DNA from: Streptomyces hygroscopicus
Lineage (GTDB): Bacteria; Actinomycetota; Actinomycetes; Streptomycetales; Streptomycetaceae
Assembly: GCF_026168105.1 (NCBI RefSeq)
Contig: NZ_LBMW01000011.1
Span: 62,001 to 126,000, forward strand
Length of the DNA: 64,000 nt
Direction of reading: 5' to 3'
Made by a program: the position numbers and the translations under genes. The notes beneath the pieces were generated by a model. The model was not told the origin of the DNA and made no database searches. It saw only the letters and a program-made list of their open reading frames with translations. This document shows positions 41,401-49,429 of this stretch, piece by piece; position 1 is the stretch's first letter; every line of letters begins with the position of its first letter.

Positions 41401-42167
41401 CCGGCCAGGAACCGCCCGACCTCCTTGAGGGACGGCGGCCTGGCGTGCTCCTCGGTCGCCTCGATGTGCCGGGGCACCAGGCGCCGGAACACCAGCCAGC
41501 CCAGCGGCAGCACGGACGTGGCGATGGCCGCCACCCAGGAGACGAAGACACCCATCATGGGGATCGCGGCCGCGAGCCCGACCAGCAGCACCAGCTTCAC
41601 CGCGGAGAACACGGTGTTGCCCACCGGAACCCACAGCGCACTGCGCAGCCCGGTCAGCACACCGTCCTGGAGGGTCAGCAGGTTCCACGAGACGACGGCC
41701 ACCACGAAGACGAGCGCCGTACCCGGTCCGTGCAGAAAGCGGTACGAGGGCCCCCACACGTCCAGCGTCAGCAGGAAGACCCCCGACGCGAGTGCCACGA
41801 CGACCGAACTCCCGGCGTACGTACGGAAGATGAGACGTCCGGTGGTCCGGCCCGAGACCGGTATGAAACGGGCGAGGGCACCCGTCAGCGTCACCGCGGT
41901 GAGCCCGGCGAGGAGCTTCATCGCGGCGATCGCGGCCGAGCCCTGGCCGACCGCGGAATCGGAGTAGTAGCGGGCCGCGACCAGCCAGTAGCCGAGGCCG
42001 AGCACCGCGGAGATACCGGTGTTGAGCATCAGCGCATAGGCGTTGCGGAACAGCTGGTTGCCGCCGCCCCCGCCGCGTCCCGGCAGGCGGAGGCGGCGCC
42101 CGGACTGTTCGGTCGCCGTGGTCGTGGCCTGTGCGGCCTGGGTGGTGGTGGTCGTCGTGTCAGACAC
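38424..42167 (-). CDS. Polysaccharide flippase fused to GT-C-like membrane domain
   Basis: A very large membrane protein of 1247 aa from GTG 42167, which overlaps the deacetylase stop by 8 nt. The first ~440 residues form a MOP/Wzx-type flippase (NQLFRNAYALMLNTGISAVLG; many hydrophobic helices). A charged, disordered linker (about 440-565) follows. The rest (about 565-1247) is a second polytopic domain with a long C-terminal extracytoplasmic part, resembling GT-C/Wzy-like membrane glycosyltransferases (WVGQDYFSPQGFTYLLYL, MSNDTVNNVTPAMPWG). It would flip and perhaps extend or polymerise a lipid-linked glycan. The frame is open upstream into the deacetylase region, but that part has no coding character. 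Confidence 0.85.
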   Translation of the reverse strand: MSDTTTTTTQAAQATTTATEQSGRRLRLPGRGGGGGNQLFRNAYALMLNTGISAVLGLGYWLVAARYYSDSAVGQGSAAIAAMKLLAGLTAVTLTGALARFIPVSGRTTGRLIFRTYAGSSVVVALASGVFLLTLDVWGPSYRFLHGPGTALVFVVAVVSWNLLTLQDGVLTGLRSALWVPVGNTVFSAVKLVLLVGLAAAIPMMGVFVSWVAAIATSVLPLGWLVFRRLVPRHIEATEEHARPPSLKEVGRFLAGDYTGSLFSLAVVYLVPVIVASQVSSADNAYFYITTTIGGTVNLLAINMGASLTVEGSHEPARLAANTRAALKRMARIMLPVCGLLFLGAPLILHVFGEGYAHSATPLLRWFAVGALLRVVMETYFAVLRAQSRTLGLACLQGLLCVLVLGLTLLLLPRMGLTGAGVAEISSLAVIVSIAAPKLFRIVRAAPADALPEDAAPDGDLADLGAREVPAPRSGPSWAKKLDADTLALGIHVDFDHVERRPDVRPGPGTPPTGTPAVREEREERDRTWELRLKLPEGAVGLPVEEGESRASEAARGTARQATDDPQLTGDPHASGAPNGVLLLGCLLFSALVLYWVPALALGDVSLDRMGGLGLISVLPLPTLAGAALLVVVFAALLWRGREHRGLLLATLLATVVSLHALPAVIEAEPRFATAWQHLGFIDYIDRTGSAVPDLDARWSWPGFFAGAAFVAKACGVTDLTEVIRWWPLTMQLLYLAPMFLLVRALRASWRAKWTGIWIFVLSGWVGQDYFSPQGFTYLLYLVFAAILLVWFRAPRVIWTKARPGEAEVEPTDRRQRAVLLMVLTGLYAASVPAHQLTPFVMLGVLAALVVAGRCELRGLPILFAVLVAFWVGFMAEPYWSGHFNELFGGVGGVGSNVSTSVSGRIQGGDSTHKLVLYTRVLLAGGVMAFACWGWWRRRRHRYRERSLLVLTLVPFLGFGMQSYGGEMALRVFMFAVPGAALLGGLALFPRAGATAEEREKDRVSLAPLAALMAGLLLMGGFLVARWGNETFERIRPGEVAAMDYVYAHDNPTVRLLWMSNDTVNNVTPAMPWGAKDMEKVQYVPTLAPGDPVLVSGLVKSLKDAGPNSYLMINRSQVTYLRMDVGYPATWESRLIKNLDDRQELTKVLANDDVTLYALRKQPAGEVAKPHPGPIGPRVTWTPWSVVGGLATVALVLLLIAREVVRVAVQPGIRQLRWLQSSFWFSLPLLAVFLASLVQRFLTMGKG

Positions 42168-42960
42168 GGGAACGCATGGCCTTCCGGCGGACCTGTCGTG
42201 CTCTTCGGACCACGGCGTACCCCTGGGTGAGGACGCGGTCCCTGGCGAAGTTGCGGGCGATCGCGCGGCCCTGGACGAGCCGCTCGAACTCCTCGACACC
42301 GGTACTGCGGCGCACGGTGACCCGTTGCAGCGCGTACGGGCCCTGGCGGCGGCGCGCGAGAGCGTTGCCGACGGCGAGCGACTGGCGGTATCCCGCCTCG
42401 CGCACCGTGCGGCGCACCCGGCGGCTGGAGTAGCCGTACGGGTAGGCGAACGAGACCGGGCGGGTGCCCAGTTCGTCGGCGACGATCTCCGTGCAGCGCC
42501 GCAGCTCGAACCGGAGGGCGTCGTCGTCCAGCTGGTCGAGCTGCGGATGGGTGTGGCTGTGTCCGCCGATCTCGGCCCCGGCGCCCGCGAGATCGCGGAC
42601 CTGGTCCCAGTGGAGCATGGTGTCCAGGCCGCCGCCGGTGTCGTGGGCACCGCGGATCCAGCCGGTCGAGACGAACAGCGTGGACGCGAAGCCGTGCTTG
42701 GCGAGCACGGGCAGGGCGTGCCGGTGCACGCCCTCGTAGCCGTCGTCGAAGGTGATGAGGACGGGGCGCTCGGGCAGCGGACCGTCCTCCCGCCAGCTCC
42801 TCGCCAGATCGGCGGTGGTGACGGGTGTGAAACCCAGGTCGCCCAGCAGGGCCATCTGCTCCGTGAAGGCCTCGGGCGCCACCGACAGGGCGCGCGTCGC
42901 CTCGTTCGGTGCCGTGGCGACCGAGTGGTACATCAGAATGGGCACGGCCAGGTCGCTCAT
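42160..42960 (-). CDS. Polysaccharide deacetylase (NodB homology, CE4)
   Basis: A 266-aa CE4-type deacetylase. Motif 1 VLITFDDGYEGV supplies the catalytic base Asp and a metal-ligand Asp; motif 2 GGHSHTHPQLDQL supplies the two His ligands. AYPYGYSSRRVRRTV is motif 3. It would remove N- or O-acetyl groups from a polysaccharide. No signal peptide is visible, so it may act on cytoplasmic, lipid-linked intermediates. ATG 42960 (MSDLAVPILMYHSVA) overlaps the upstream GT2 stop by 4 nt, and its end overlaps the flippase start, so all are translationally coupled. Confidence 0.93.
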   Translation of the reverse strand: MSDLAVPILMYHSVATAPNEATRALSVAPEAFTEQMALLGDLGFTPVTTADLARSWREDGPLPERPVLITFDDGYEGVHRHALPVLAKHGFASTLFVSTGWIRGAHDTGGGLDTMLHWDQVRDLAGAGAEIGGHSHTHPQLDQLDDDALRFELRRCTEIVADELGTRPVSFAYPYGYSSRRVRRTVREAGYRQSLAVGNALARRRQGPYALQRVTVRRSTGVEEFERLVQGRAIARNFARDRVLTQGYAVVRRARQVRRKAMRSRV

Positions 42961-43961
42961 GCTGCCTCCCCCTCGCCCTCCGGGATCCGCTCGATCGGGA
43001 CCACCGAGAACACGGTGCCGCCCCTGCGCGCCCGGACGCTCCCGAGGACGTATCCGCCGGCCGCGGTGAGCACCCCGGCCACGATCGCGCCCGCCCGGCC
43101 CGCGCCGCCGGGGCGGCCCAGCAGGGCGTCGCGCAGCCCGCGGGCCACCCCGGCGGGCAGAACCCGGGTGGTGTAGCGGCGCTCCGACTCCAGGCCCTTG
43201 TCGGAGCCGACGCTCCGGGCCACGAGCGCCTTGGACAGGCCCTCGGCATAGGTACGGGTGCGGAAGTACGCGAAGTGCTCGCGCGGCGCGGGCACCCGGT
43301 GGTGGATCACCGCCCGGTCGTCGATCAGCAGGACCGCGTCGGGCCTGGCCCGGGCGAGGCGGATGCACAGTTCCGTCTCCTCGCAGCCCAGCGGGCGCTT
43401 GTCGCCGTCGCGCCCGATGCCCGTGGCGAAGCCGCCCGCGGCCTCGAACGCCGCACGGCGGAAGGAGGCGTTGCCGCCGAGGACGTTGCGCACCCGGACC
43501 CGGCCGGGCGGCAGTCCCCTGTACGTACAGCCGACCACCCAGTCGAACTCCTCGGGGAACCAGGCCGGGCGACGGCCCGACGCCCAGACCGGCATCGTAC
43601 GGCCACCGACGGCCATGACACGTCGATCCTCGTACCCTTCGGCGAAGTGTTTCAGCCAGTCCCGCTCGGCCACGGCGTCGTCGTCGAGGAACGCGATGAT
43701 CTCCCCGTGCGAGGCGGCGATTCCCGTGTTGCGTCCGGCGGACAGGCCGCGGGGGCCCGCGTTGGCAATCACGCGGACCTCCTCGACCTCCTTGTACTCC
43801 CCGGTCAACCGTTCCCGCAGGGTCTCGTTGTGGTCCACGACCAGCAGCGTTTCGCGCGCGGGCCGGGACTGCGCCCGCACCGAGGCGACCGCCGCGAGGA
43901 TGTCCTCCCAGCGGTCCTCGGTGTAGACGCAGATCACCACGGAGATGTCGGGGTAGCTCAA
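42957..43961 (-). CDS. GT2-family glycosyltransferase
   Basis: A 334-aa GT-A fold glycosyltransferase. The nucleotide-sugar region is ISVVICVYTEDRWEDILAAV, the DxD-containing segment IIAFLDDDAVAERDW, and the acceptor-side motif GCEETELCIRLARA. A weakly hydrophobic region lies near the C-terminus. The start is TTG 43961, which overlaps the upstream TGA stop by 2 nt (TTGA); an AGGGAGAG site lies upstream. The sugar donor cannot be deduced. It is part of the coupled operon with the deacetylase and flippase. Confidence 0.9.
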   Translation of the reverse strand: MSYPDISVVICVYTEDRWEDILAAVASVRAQSRPARETLLVVDHNETLRERLTGEYKEVEEVRVIANAGPRGLSAGRNTGIAASHGEIIAFLDDDAVAERDWLKHFAEGYEDRRVMAVGGRTMPVWASGRRPAWFPEEFDWVVGCTYRGLPPGRVRVRNVLGGNASFRRAAFEAAGGFATGIGRDGDKRPLGCEETELCIRLARARPDAVLLIDDRAVIHHRVPAPREHFAYFRTRTYAEGLSKALVARSVGSDKGLESERRYTTRVLPAGVARGLRDALLGRPGGAGRAGAIVAGVLTAAGGYVLGSVRARRGGTVFSVVPIERIPEGEGEAA

Positions 43962-44776
43962 GACATCTCTCCCTGACCGGAGTTGAGCGCCACGGCGTGC
44001 GGGCGGCGGCGCAGCGCGCGCCTGTTGGAGCGCTCCTTGAGGATCACCTTCAGTACCCGGAACCCGTCGCGCACCGCGCGCAGGTTGCTGGCGCCGTGGA
44101 TGCGGAGGTACTCGTGGCTGGGTATCTCCTGCACCTTGAGGCCGGCCTTGACCACCCGGATGTTCATCAGGGTCTCGACCTCGAAGCCGGTGCAGTCGAG
44201 GTCGATCTGGTCGAGGCAGTGCCGCCAGAACGCGTTGTAGCCGTAGCAGAGGTCGGTGTAGCGGGCGCCGAACTTGGCGTTGACGATCGCGCACAGCACC
44301 CGGTTGCCCAGCTTGCGGATCGGTGTCATGTCGGAGGTGCCGCCGCCGTTCGCGAAGCGCGAGCCCTTCGCGAAGTCGGCGCCGGACACCAGCGCGGAGA
44401 CATAGCTGACGATCTCGTGACCGTCCGCCGAGCCGTCCGCGTCGACCATCACGATGATGTCGCCGGTGCAGGCCTCGAACCCGGTGATCAGGGCATCCCC
44501 TTTGCCCTTGCCGCGCTGTTCGACGACCTTCACCTCCGGCCACAGCTCACGTGCGACCTGCACGGTGTCGTCGGTGGAATTCCCGTCGACAAGGACCACT
44601 TCATGAATCCAGCCGGGAAGGGTCTTGAAGACGTAGGGGAGATTCTCCGCCTCATTCATGGCGGGGATCACGACACTCACCGGCGGCGCAATGGCCAGGT
44701 GAGAGGAGATGGGCCGGTACTTCCCCGGCGTTAACGGATCTTGTCCCGAAACTGCCGGGCGCAATACAGAACTCAT
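43958..44776 (-). CDS. Dolichyl-phosphate-mannose synthase-like GT2
   Basis: A 272-aa GT2 enzyme of the DPM1/polyprenyl-phosphate glycosyltransferase type. Segments include VSVVIPAMNEAENLPYVFKTL, EVVLVDGNSTDDT, the DxD motif in VMVDADGSADGHEIV, and CYGYNAFWRHCLDQIDLDCTGFEVE. It lacks a C-terminal membrane domain. It would transfer a sugar from a nucleotide donor to polyprenyl phosphate, starting or feeding the lipid-linked glycan. ATG 44776 follows AGAGGGA. It is the first gene of the operon 44776-38424. Confidence 0.9.
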   Translation of the reverse strand: MSSVLRPAVSGQDPLTPGKYRPISSHLAIAPPVSVVIPAMNEAENLPYVFKTLPGWIHEVVLVDGNSTDDTVQVARELWPEVKVVEQRGKGKGDALITGFEACTGDIIVMVDADGSADGHEIVSYVSALVSGADFAKGSRFANGGGTSDMTPIRKLGNRVLCAIVNAKFGARYTDLCYGYNAFWRHCLDQIDLDCTGFEVETLMNIRVVKAGLKVQEIPSHEYLRIHGASNLRAVRDGFRVLKVILKERSNRRALRRRPHAVALNSGQGEMS

Positions 44777-45145
44777 GAGTCTGGTCCCTCTCGTCCGGTG
44801 GACCGTCCGCCCCTGGACAGTCCGGCTCTTTGTCCGGTTCGAAAGGGGGGTTCTCACTTACGTCATGCCGAAATGGATCTCCGTGCATGCCGGGTGAGCT
44901 GGCAAAGCTGGCCGTCTGCCGGAAAAACGGCAGCCGGTCGCGCGGCACGACTCGGTACACCTGTGGTCACCGAGCACGGCACCCCCCCTACCGCGCCCCG
45001 CCCCGAAACCATCGCGGACCCTGAGCCCTCCCCTGGAGCCGCCTGATGATGGGTCGATGCGGGTTGATGTATGACGGTATTGACGATTGCGACTTTATGG
45101 CAAGACCTGGGACGTGTCCCGGCTTTTTGTTGGTATGGTCGTAAC
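44777..45145. other. 369-bp gap upstream of the glycan operon
   Basis: No convincing gene was found between the minus-strand acyltransferase stop and the DPM-like start, so the promoter of the glycan operon should be here. A hairpin CTGCCG-GAAAAA-CGGCAG lies at 44916-44933. The part 45060-45150 is AT-richer than its surroundings and holds GGGAC-GT-GTCCC (45109-45120). Confidence 0.5.
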
Positions 45146-46240
45146 TCAACCCTTCGAACGGATTTTCCCCATCCGTTTGAGGATCCGGTCGGCGGGTTCG
45201 AAAAGTTCCGGCCGTGACAGCACCGCATTGCGCAGTGCCCGGACCGGGGCGCGGCGCGCCCGGTGTCCGAGTGCAACGGGGTGACGACGCGTCACCCACC
45301 CTTCCGACACGAGGAGTTCCCGTGTCTTCAGGGAGTCCTTGTATTCCTTGTGGCCCCGCCCGAGATCCAAATAGGCTATGCCGTCCGCGGCGGCGGCCTC
45401 GGCCATCCGCAGATGCAATATCAACCCGGGCGAGTATTTCGCGAATGCCGTGTCGTACGCCGGGAACCAGCAGGCCAGCACCCGTTCGGTGCGCAGTCCG
45501 AAGTGCGCGGCGACCGGCCTGCCGCCCACGTAGAGCACCGACAGGATCCCCGCGAACGGCTCCGAGCGGGTGTGGAAGAGCTGCTGCACCAGCTGGTTGA
45601 TCCAGGGGTGCGCGAAGCGGTCGCTGCGCCCGGTCCTGCGGTACTGCGCGGACTTCCAGGCCATCAGCGTGCGCAGGGCGGCCGGGTCGTGCTCATGGTG
45701 GACGTAGCGCACCTCGCCGGCGTCCCGTCCGAGTTTGCGCTCCTTGGCGAGCGTCGTACGGGTGAACTTGGGCGACCGGGCGCGCAGTCGGCTCAGATAG
45801 GCCTCGTATCCCTGGTCGATGTCCATGACCGGGGACGGGAAGGTGCCCGAGGCTCCTGCCTCGAACGGCGTCTGGCCTTCCACCAGGTGGTCGAACTCCC
45901 AGACGGCGAGCCCGCAGGCCCGCAGCAACTCCTGTGCGTCCCAGGCGAAGCCAGGCCGGTGCACCAGCCCCTGGCTGTCCGAGACGCCGAGGCCCACGGC
46001 CCGGCCGACGCCGGCGGCGGTCCTCTGGAACGGGAAGAACGCGGCCGGCTCGCCGTCCTCGCGGACCACCGCGATCCGTACGCCGTGTCTCGCTCTGCCC
46101 ACGGCGAGCGCGAACTCCGGGGACAGGAACGGGTTGGCCAGTTCGGGCGAGCCGTTCAGATGGGCCTTCGACTGCAAAGCCGTCCACGCCGCCCGGTCGG
46201 CGGAGCCGAGCTCGCCGGGGCGGTACACGCTGATGTCCAC
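45146..46240 (-). CDS. GNAT/FemAB-like acyltransferase (CelD/BcsL type)
   Basis: A 364-aa protein with two GNAT-like halves. The C-terminal half carries the acetyltransf_6-type core (LSVLYVGGRPVAAHFGLRTERVLACWFPAYDTAFAKYSPGL in consecutive motifs, then GIAYLDLGRGHKEYKDSLKT). Such proteins are found in cellulose and exopolysaccharide clusters, where they probably modify the polymer or its precursor with an acyl or amino-acid group. It starts 4 bp after the stop of the upstream membrane-protein gene and ends 369 bp before the DPM-like gene on the same strand. Confidence 0.85.
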   Translation of the reverse strand: MDISVYRPGELGSADRAAWTALQSKAHLNGSPELANPFLSPEFALAVGRARHGVRIAVVREDGEPAAFFPFQRTAAGVGRAVGLGVSDSQGLVHRPGFAWDAQELLRACGLAVWEFDHLVEGQTPFEAGASGTFPSPVMDIDQGYEAYLSRLRARSPKFTRTTLAKERKLGRDAGEVRYVHHEHDPAALRTLMAWKSAQYRRTGRSDRFAHPWINQLVQQLFHTRSEPFAGILSVLYVGGRPVAAHFGLRTERVLACWFPAYDTAFAKYSPGLILHLRMAEAAAADGIAYLDLGRGHKEYKDSLKTRELLVSEGWVTRRHPVALGHRARRAPVRALRNAVLSRPELFEPADRILKRMGKIRSKG

Positions 46241-46244
46241 GTCT

Positions 46245-46667
46245 TCAGGCCCGTCTTCTCGCCGTACGGCGGCGCTGCCGTCGTACCAGTACCAGCAGGA
46301 GAGCGAGGGAGCTGATCACGGTCACGGCGACGATCCCGCCGGTGACCGACCACCGGTGCACCGCCAGCATGCCCTGGGCGACGAGCAGGTCGGTCGCGAT
46401 CGCTCCCGCGACGGACACCACCGTGCGGGCGAAAGGTTCCAGCCCGCGCAAGGCGGCGCCGACGGCCGTGGCCGGCGCGGCGAGCAGGAAGAACAGCGCG
46501 AACGGGCCGCGCAGCGGTGAGTCGGCATCGACGAAAGCGAGGATCGCGCCGATCCCCGCGACGGCGACCGCCGCGCCCGCGAGCAGGGGAAACAGGTCCC
46601 TCCCCGGATCCTGTCCCGACCACCCGTCGTTGCCTGATGAAGGTGGCTTGATGCCTAAGGTCTGCAT
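46245..46667 (-). CDS. Small four-helix membrane protein
   Basis: A 140-aa protein with four predicted membrane segments (LFPLLAGAAVAVAGIGAILAF; FALFFLLAAPATAVGAAL; TVVSVAGAIATDLLVAQGML; VTGGIVAVTVISSLALLLVLV) and a basic C-terminal tail (RRQRRRTARRRA). No family was recognised. ATG 46667 is a best guess; no strong ribosome binding site is visible and the frame stays open upstream. It is 4 bp from the acyltransferase gene and probably serves the same glycan pathway. Confidence 0.7.
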   Translation of the reverse strand: MQTLGIKPPSSGNDGWSGQDPGRDLFPLLAGAAVAVAGIGAILAFVDADSPLRGPFALFFLLAAPATAVGAALRGLEPFARTVVSVAGAIATDLLVAQGMLAVHRWSVTGGIVAVTVISSLALLLVLVRRQRRRTARRRA

Positions 46668-46930
46668 TGGCGACTTTGCCCCCCGAAGCGCCGGATGCCG
46701 GGCTTCAATGTCGCGCAGCAGGCGGAGGGACGTCAAGATGCGGAAGCGGGACGCGCGGATTCTTGGCCGGCTTTGAACATCCGTTCCCCAAAGACGGTGT
46801 GGCCTCCGGGGAACCGTCGTGTGGGCGTTGATCCTGTTGAATGCCGAAATGGTCTTGGCATGGACACTTCCTGTCAACACGCGTAGCTGCTACCACGGTT
46901 GTGGCAGAGATCCTGCTAAAGGGAGGTTCC

Positions 46931-47737
46931 ATGAGACGTTCCCGATATGCGGCATACGTGACGTCGCTCCTCCTCGCCGTCGGCCTCGCCCTCACCGGGG
47001 CCGCCGCGGCGCAGGCGTCCCCCCTCACCGCGACCGGGGGTTATGTGGCCCTCGGCGACTCCTACTCCTCCGGCGTCGGCTCCGGCAGCTACATCAGCTC
47101 GAGCGGCAACTGCAGCCGCAGCACGAAGGCCTACCCGTACCTGTGGCAGGCCGCCCACGCACCCGCGTCCTTCGGCTTCCTCGCCTGCTCGGGCGCCAAG
47201 ACGACCGACGTCCTCAACAATCAGCTCGGCACCCTCGGTTCGGCCACGAGCCTGGTGTCCCTCACCATCGGCGGCAACGACGCCGGCTTCTCCGATGTCA
47301 TGACGACCTGTGTGCTCCAGTCCGACAGCGCCTGCCTCTCGCGGATCGCGACGGCCAAGGCGTACGTGGACTCGAGCCTGCCCGGCCAACTGGACAACGT
47401 CTACTCGGCGATCAGCGCCAAGGCCCCCTCGGCGCACGTCGTCGTGCTGGGCTACCCCCGCTTCTACCAGCTCGGCACCACCTGCCTCGGTCTCTCCGAG
47501 ACCAAGCGGTCCGCGATCAACGGCGCCGCCGACTACCTGGACGCCGCCATCGCCAAGCGCGCCGCCGACCACGGCTTCACCTTCGGTGACGTGCGCGCCA
47601 CGTTCAGCGGCCACGAGATCTGCTCCGGCGACCCCTGGCTTCACAGCGTCAACTGGCTGAACATCAGCGAGTCCTACCACCCGACCGCGGCCGGCCAGTC
47701 CGGCGGCTATCTGCCGGTGCTGACCAGCGCGGCCTGA
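46931..47737 (+). CDS. Secreted GDSL/SGNH esterase-lipase
   Basis: A 268-aa secreted SGNH hydrolase. The signal peptide (to about residue 30, ...GAAAAQA) is followed by the GDSL block VALGDSYSSGVGSG with catalytic Ser, the block III GGNDAGF, and the catalytic His in SYHPTAAGQSGGY (Asp/His partner triad or dyad). Six Cys residues suggest three disulphides. Length and order match the Streptomyces lipase/esterase family that includes SCO1725. ATG 46931 follows AAAGGGAGG. It stops 3 bp before the convergent kinase stop. Confidence 0.94.
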   Translation: MRRSRYAAYVTSLLLAVGLALTGAAAAQASPLTATGGYVALGDSYSSGVGSGSYISSSGNCSRSTKAYPYLWQAAHAPASFGFLACSGAKTTDVLNNQLGTLGSATSLVSLTIGGNDAGFSDVMTTCVLQSDSACLSRIATAKAYVDSSLPGQLDNVYSAISAKAPSAHVVVLGYPRFYQLGTTCLGLSETKRSAINGAADYLDAAIAKRAADHGFTFGDVRATFSGHEICSGDPWLHSVNWLNISESYHPTAAGQSGGYLPVLTSAA

Positions 47738-47740
47738 CCG

Positions 47741-49366
47741 TCATGAACTGGAGGGGGAGGCCCCGCCCGACGGGGTCTCCTTCTCACACGTCACCGAGAA
47801 CGGCACGGAGTTGGACGTGACCCGCACCGGAGCGCGTACCTCCACGCCGATCTCGTTCTGCACCGAGCCGCCCGCGTCGTACGTGGTGACGACGACCTGC
47901 CGCTGCTTGGTCCGGTCGCTGCCCGCCGAGAACGACAGGGTCTTCCAGCCCGGGTCCGACACCTGCCCGGTCTTGGTCACCCAGCGGTAGGACACATGGA
48001 CCGGGACACTGCCCACCGTGAACGTCGCCGTGAAGGTGGGTGCCTGCGCGTCCGGCGGCGGACAGGCGCCGGTGTAGTCGGTGTGGCTGCCCGAGACGGT
48101 CACCTGGACGGTCTGGGCGGTCGGGCTCGCGGTGCGACTGCCGCCGCTGCCACTGCCCGACGTCGATCCGCCGGAGGGGGCGGTGCCCGCGCCGGTGCTC
48201 CTCTCGGGGCTGCCCGAACGGCCCGAGCCTCCGCCCTCGGCGCCGCCCGCGCGGGTGGAGCCGCCGCTCGAACTGCTCGTACCGCCGCCGTTGTCGTGGT
48301 TCATCAGCGCGTACGTCACTCCCGCCAGGGCCAGGGCGAGCGCGGCCAGGCCCGCGACCAGCACGACGGCGGCACGGCGGTTGCGCCGCGGAGGATCGAC
48401 GGGAGCCGTGTGAGCGGGCCGTGTGGCTGCGGTGGTGGGGGCGGGCGTGGAGGCGGATGCAGGCAGCGGGGGAGTCGGCGGCCCGCTCGGATACGCGGCG
48501 ACCGTCGGCGTGTACACGGGTGCGCCGGTGCGAGGGGTACCGCCCGCTCCGATGACCCGCAGGTCCTGCTCGGCCCGTTCGGCGGAGATGCGCTCCGCCG
48601 GGTCCTTGCGCAACAGCCCCTCGATCACCGGAGTCAGCGGACCGGCCCGGCGCGGTGGCGGCAACTCCTCGTCGACGACCGCCCGTAGCGTGCTCAGCGG
48701 TGTGTTCTGCCGGAACGGTGAGTTCCCCTCGACCGCCGCATACAGCAGCACACCGAGCGACCACAGGTCCGACTCGGGGCCCGGCGTGCGTCCGAGTGCC
48801 CGCTCGGGGGCGAGGAACTCCGGCGAGCCGATGACCTCGCCGGTCATGGTCAGCGCGGAACTGCCCTCGACCATGGCGATGCCGAAGTCCGTGAGGACCA
48901 CCCGGCCGTCGTTCGCCAGCAGGACGTTGCCCGGTTTGACGTCGCGGTGCAGCACCCCGGCGGCGTGCGCGGCGCGCAGGGCGGCCAGCACCTCTGCGCC
49001 GATGTGCGCGGCCCGCTGCGGGGGAATCGGTCCCTCCGCGTCCAGCAGGTCCGACAGGGCGATGCCGCGGACCAGCTCCATGACGATCCAGGGCCGCCCG
49101 TCCTCGTGTGCGACGTCGTAGACCGTCACCACGTTGCGGTTCGCCACCCGGGCCGCGGCCCAGGCTTCGCGCTCCAGCCGGGCGTACATCCGCTCCACCT
49201 CGGCCGAGGGCAGTCCCGCCGGAGCGCGCACCTCCTTGACGGCCACCTCACGGTGCAGGACCTCGTCACGGGCCCGCCACACCGTCCCCATGCCGCCCTG
49301 GCCGAGAGGGGACAGCAGACGGTAGCGACCCGCGATCACACGTTCATGGCCCGGTTCTTCGGACAC
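47741..49366 (-). CDS. Membrane Ser/Thr protein kinase (Hanks type)
   Basis: A 541-aa PknB-like receptor kinase. The kinase domain (about 12-265) has GQGGMGTVW, VAVKEVRAP (Lys), HRDVKPGNVLL (catalytic Asp), DFGIAM and the APE-type SPEFLAPERAL. A Pro/Thr/Ala-rich juxtamembrane stretch precedes one membrane helix (AAVVLVAGLAALALALAGVTYALM, about 332-355). A Gly/Ser-rich linker leads to an extracytoplasmic beta-rich domain of ~115 residues with two Cys residues and no PASTA repeats. It starts at GTG 49366 behind GGGGGA. The ligand is unknown. Confidence 0.94.
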   Translation of the reverse strand: MSEEPGHERVIAGRYRLLSPLGQGGMGTVWRARDEVLHREVAVKEVRAPAGLPSAEVERMYARLEREAWAAARVANRNVVTVYDVAHEDGRPWIVMELVRGIALSDLLDAEGPIPPQRAAHIGAEVLAALRAAHAAGVLHRDVKPGNVLLANDGRVVLTDFGIAMVEGSSALTMTGEVIGSPEFLAPERALGRTPGPESDLWSLGVLLYAAVEGNSPFRQNTPLSTLRAVVDEELPPPRRAGPLTPVIEGLLRKDPAERISAERAEQDLRVIGAGGTPRTGAPVYTPTVAAYPSGPPTPPLPASASTPAPTTAATRPAHTAPVDPPRRNRRAAVVLVAGLAALALALAGVTYALMNHDNGGGTSSSSGGSTRAGGAEGGGSGRSGSPERSTGAGTAPSGGSTSGSGSGGSRTASPTAQTVQVTVSGSHTDYTGACPPPDAQAPTFTATFTVGSVPVHVSYRWVTKTGQVSDPGWKTLSFSAGSDRTKQRQVVVTTYDAGGSVQNEIGVEVRAPVRVTSNSVPFSVTCEKETPSGGASPSSS

Positions 49367-49429
49367 GGGCGTCCCCCATTCGCATCCGCGCGACGTATGA
49401 ACTCCGCGTGATTTCTCCCCAAAAGTAGC

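Noticed and set aside
38538-42230. 1230-codon open frame on the plus strand opposite the flippase gene
   Set aside because: Typical high-GC shadow: rich in Arg, His, Gln and Gly with no domain. The minus-strand frame encodes clear membrane helices.
44830-45024. 64-codon plus-strand frame in the gap before the glycan operon
   Set aside because: No ribosome binding site and Arg/Pro/His-rich low-information composition; treated as non-coding.
45109-45128. GGGAC-GT-GTCCC followed by CTTTTTG as an intrinsic terminator
   Set aside because: The T-tract faces the plus strand and no plus-strand gene ends there; the neighbouring genes are on the minus strand.
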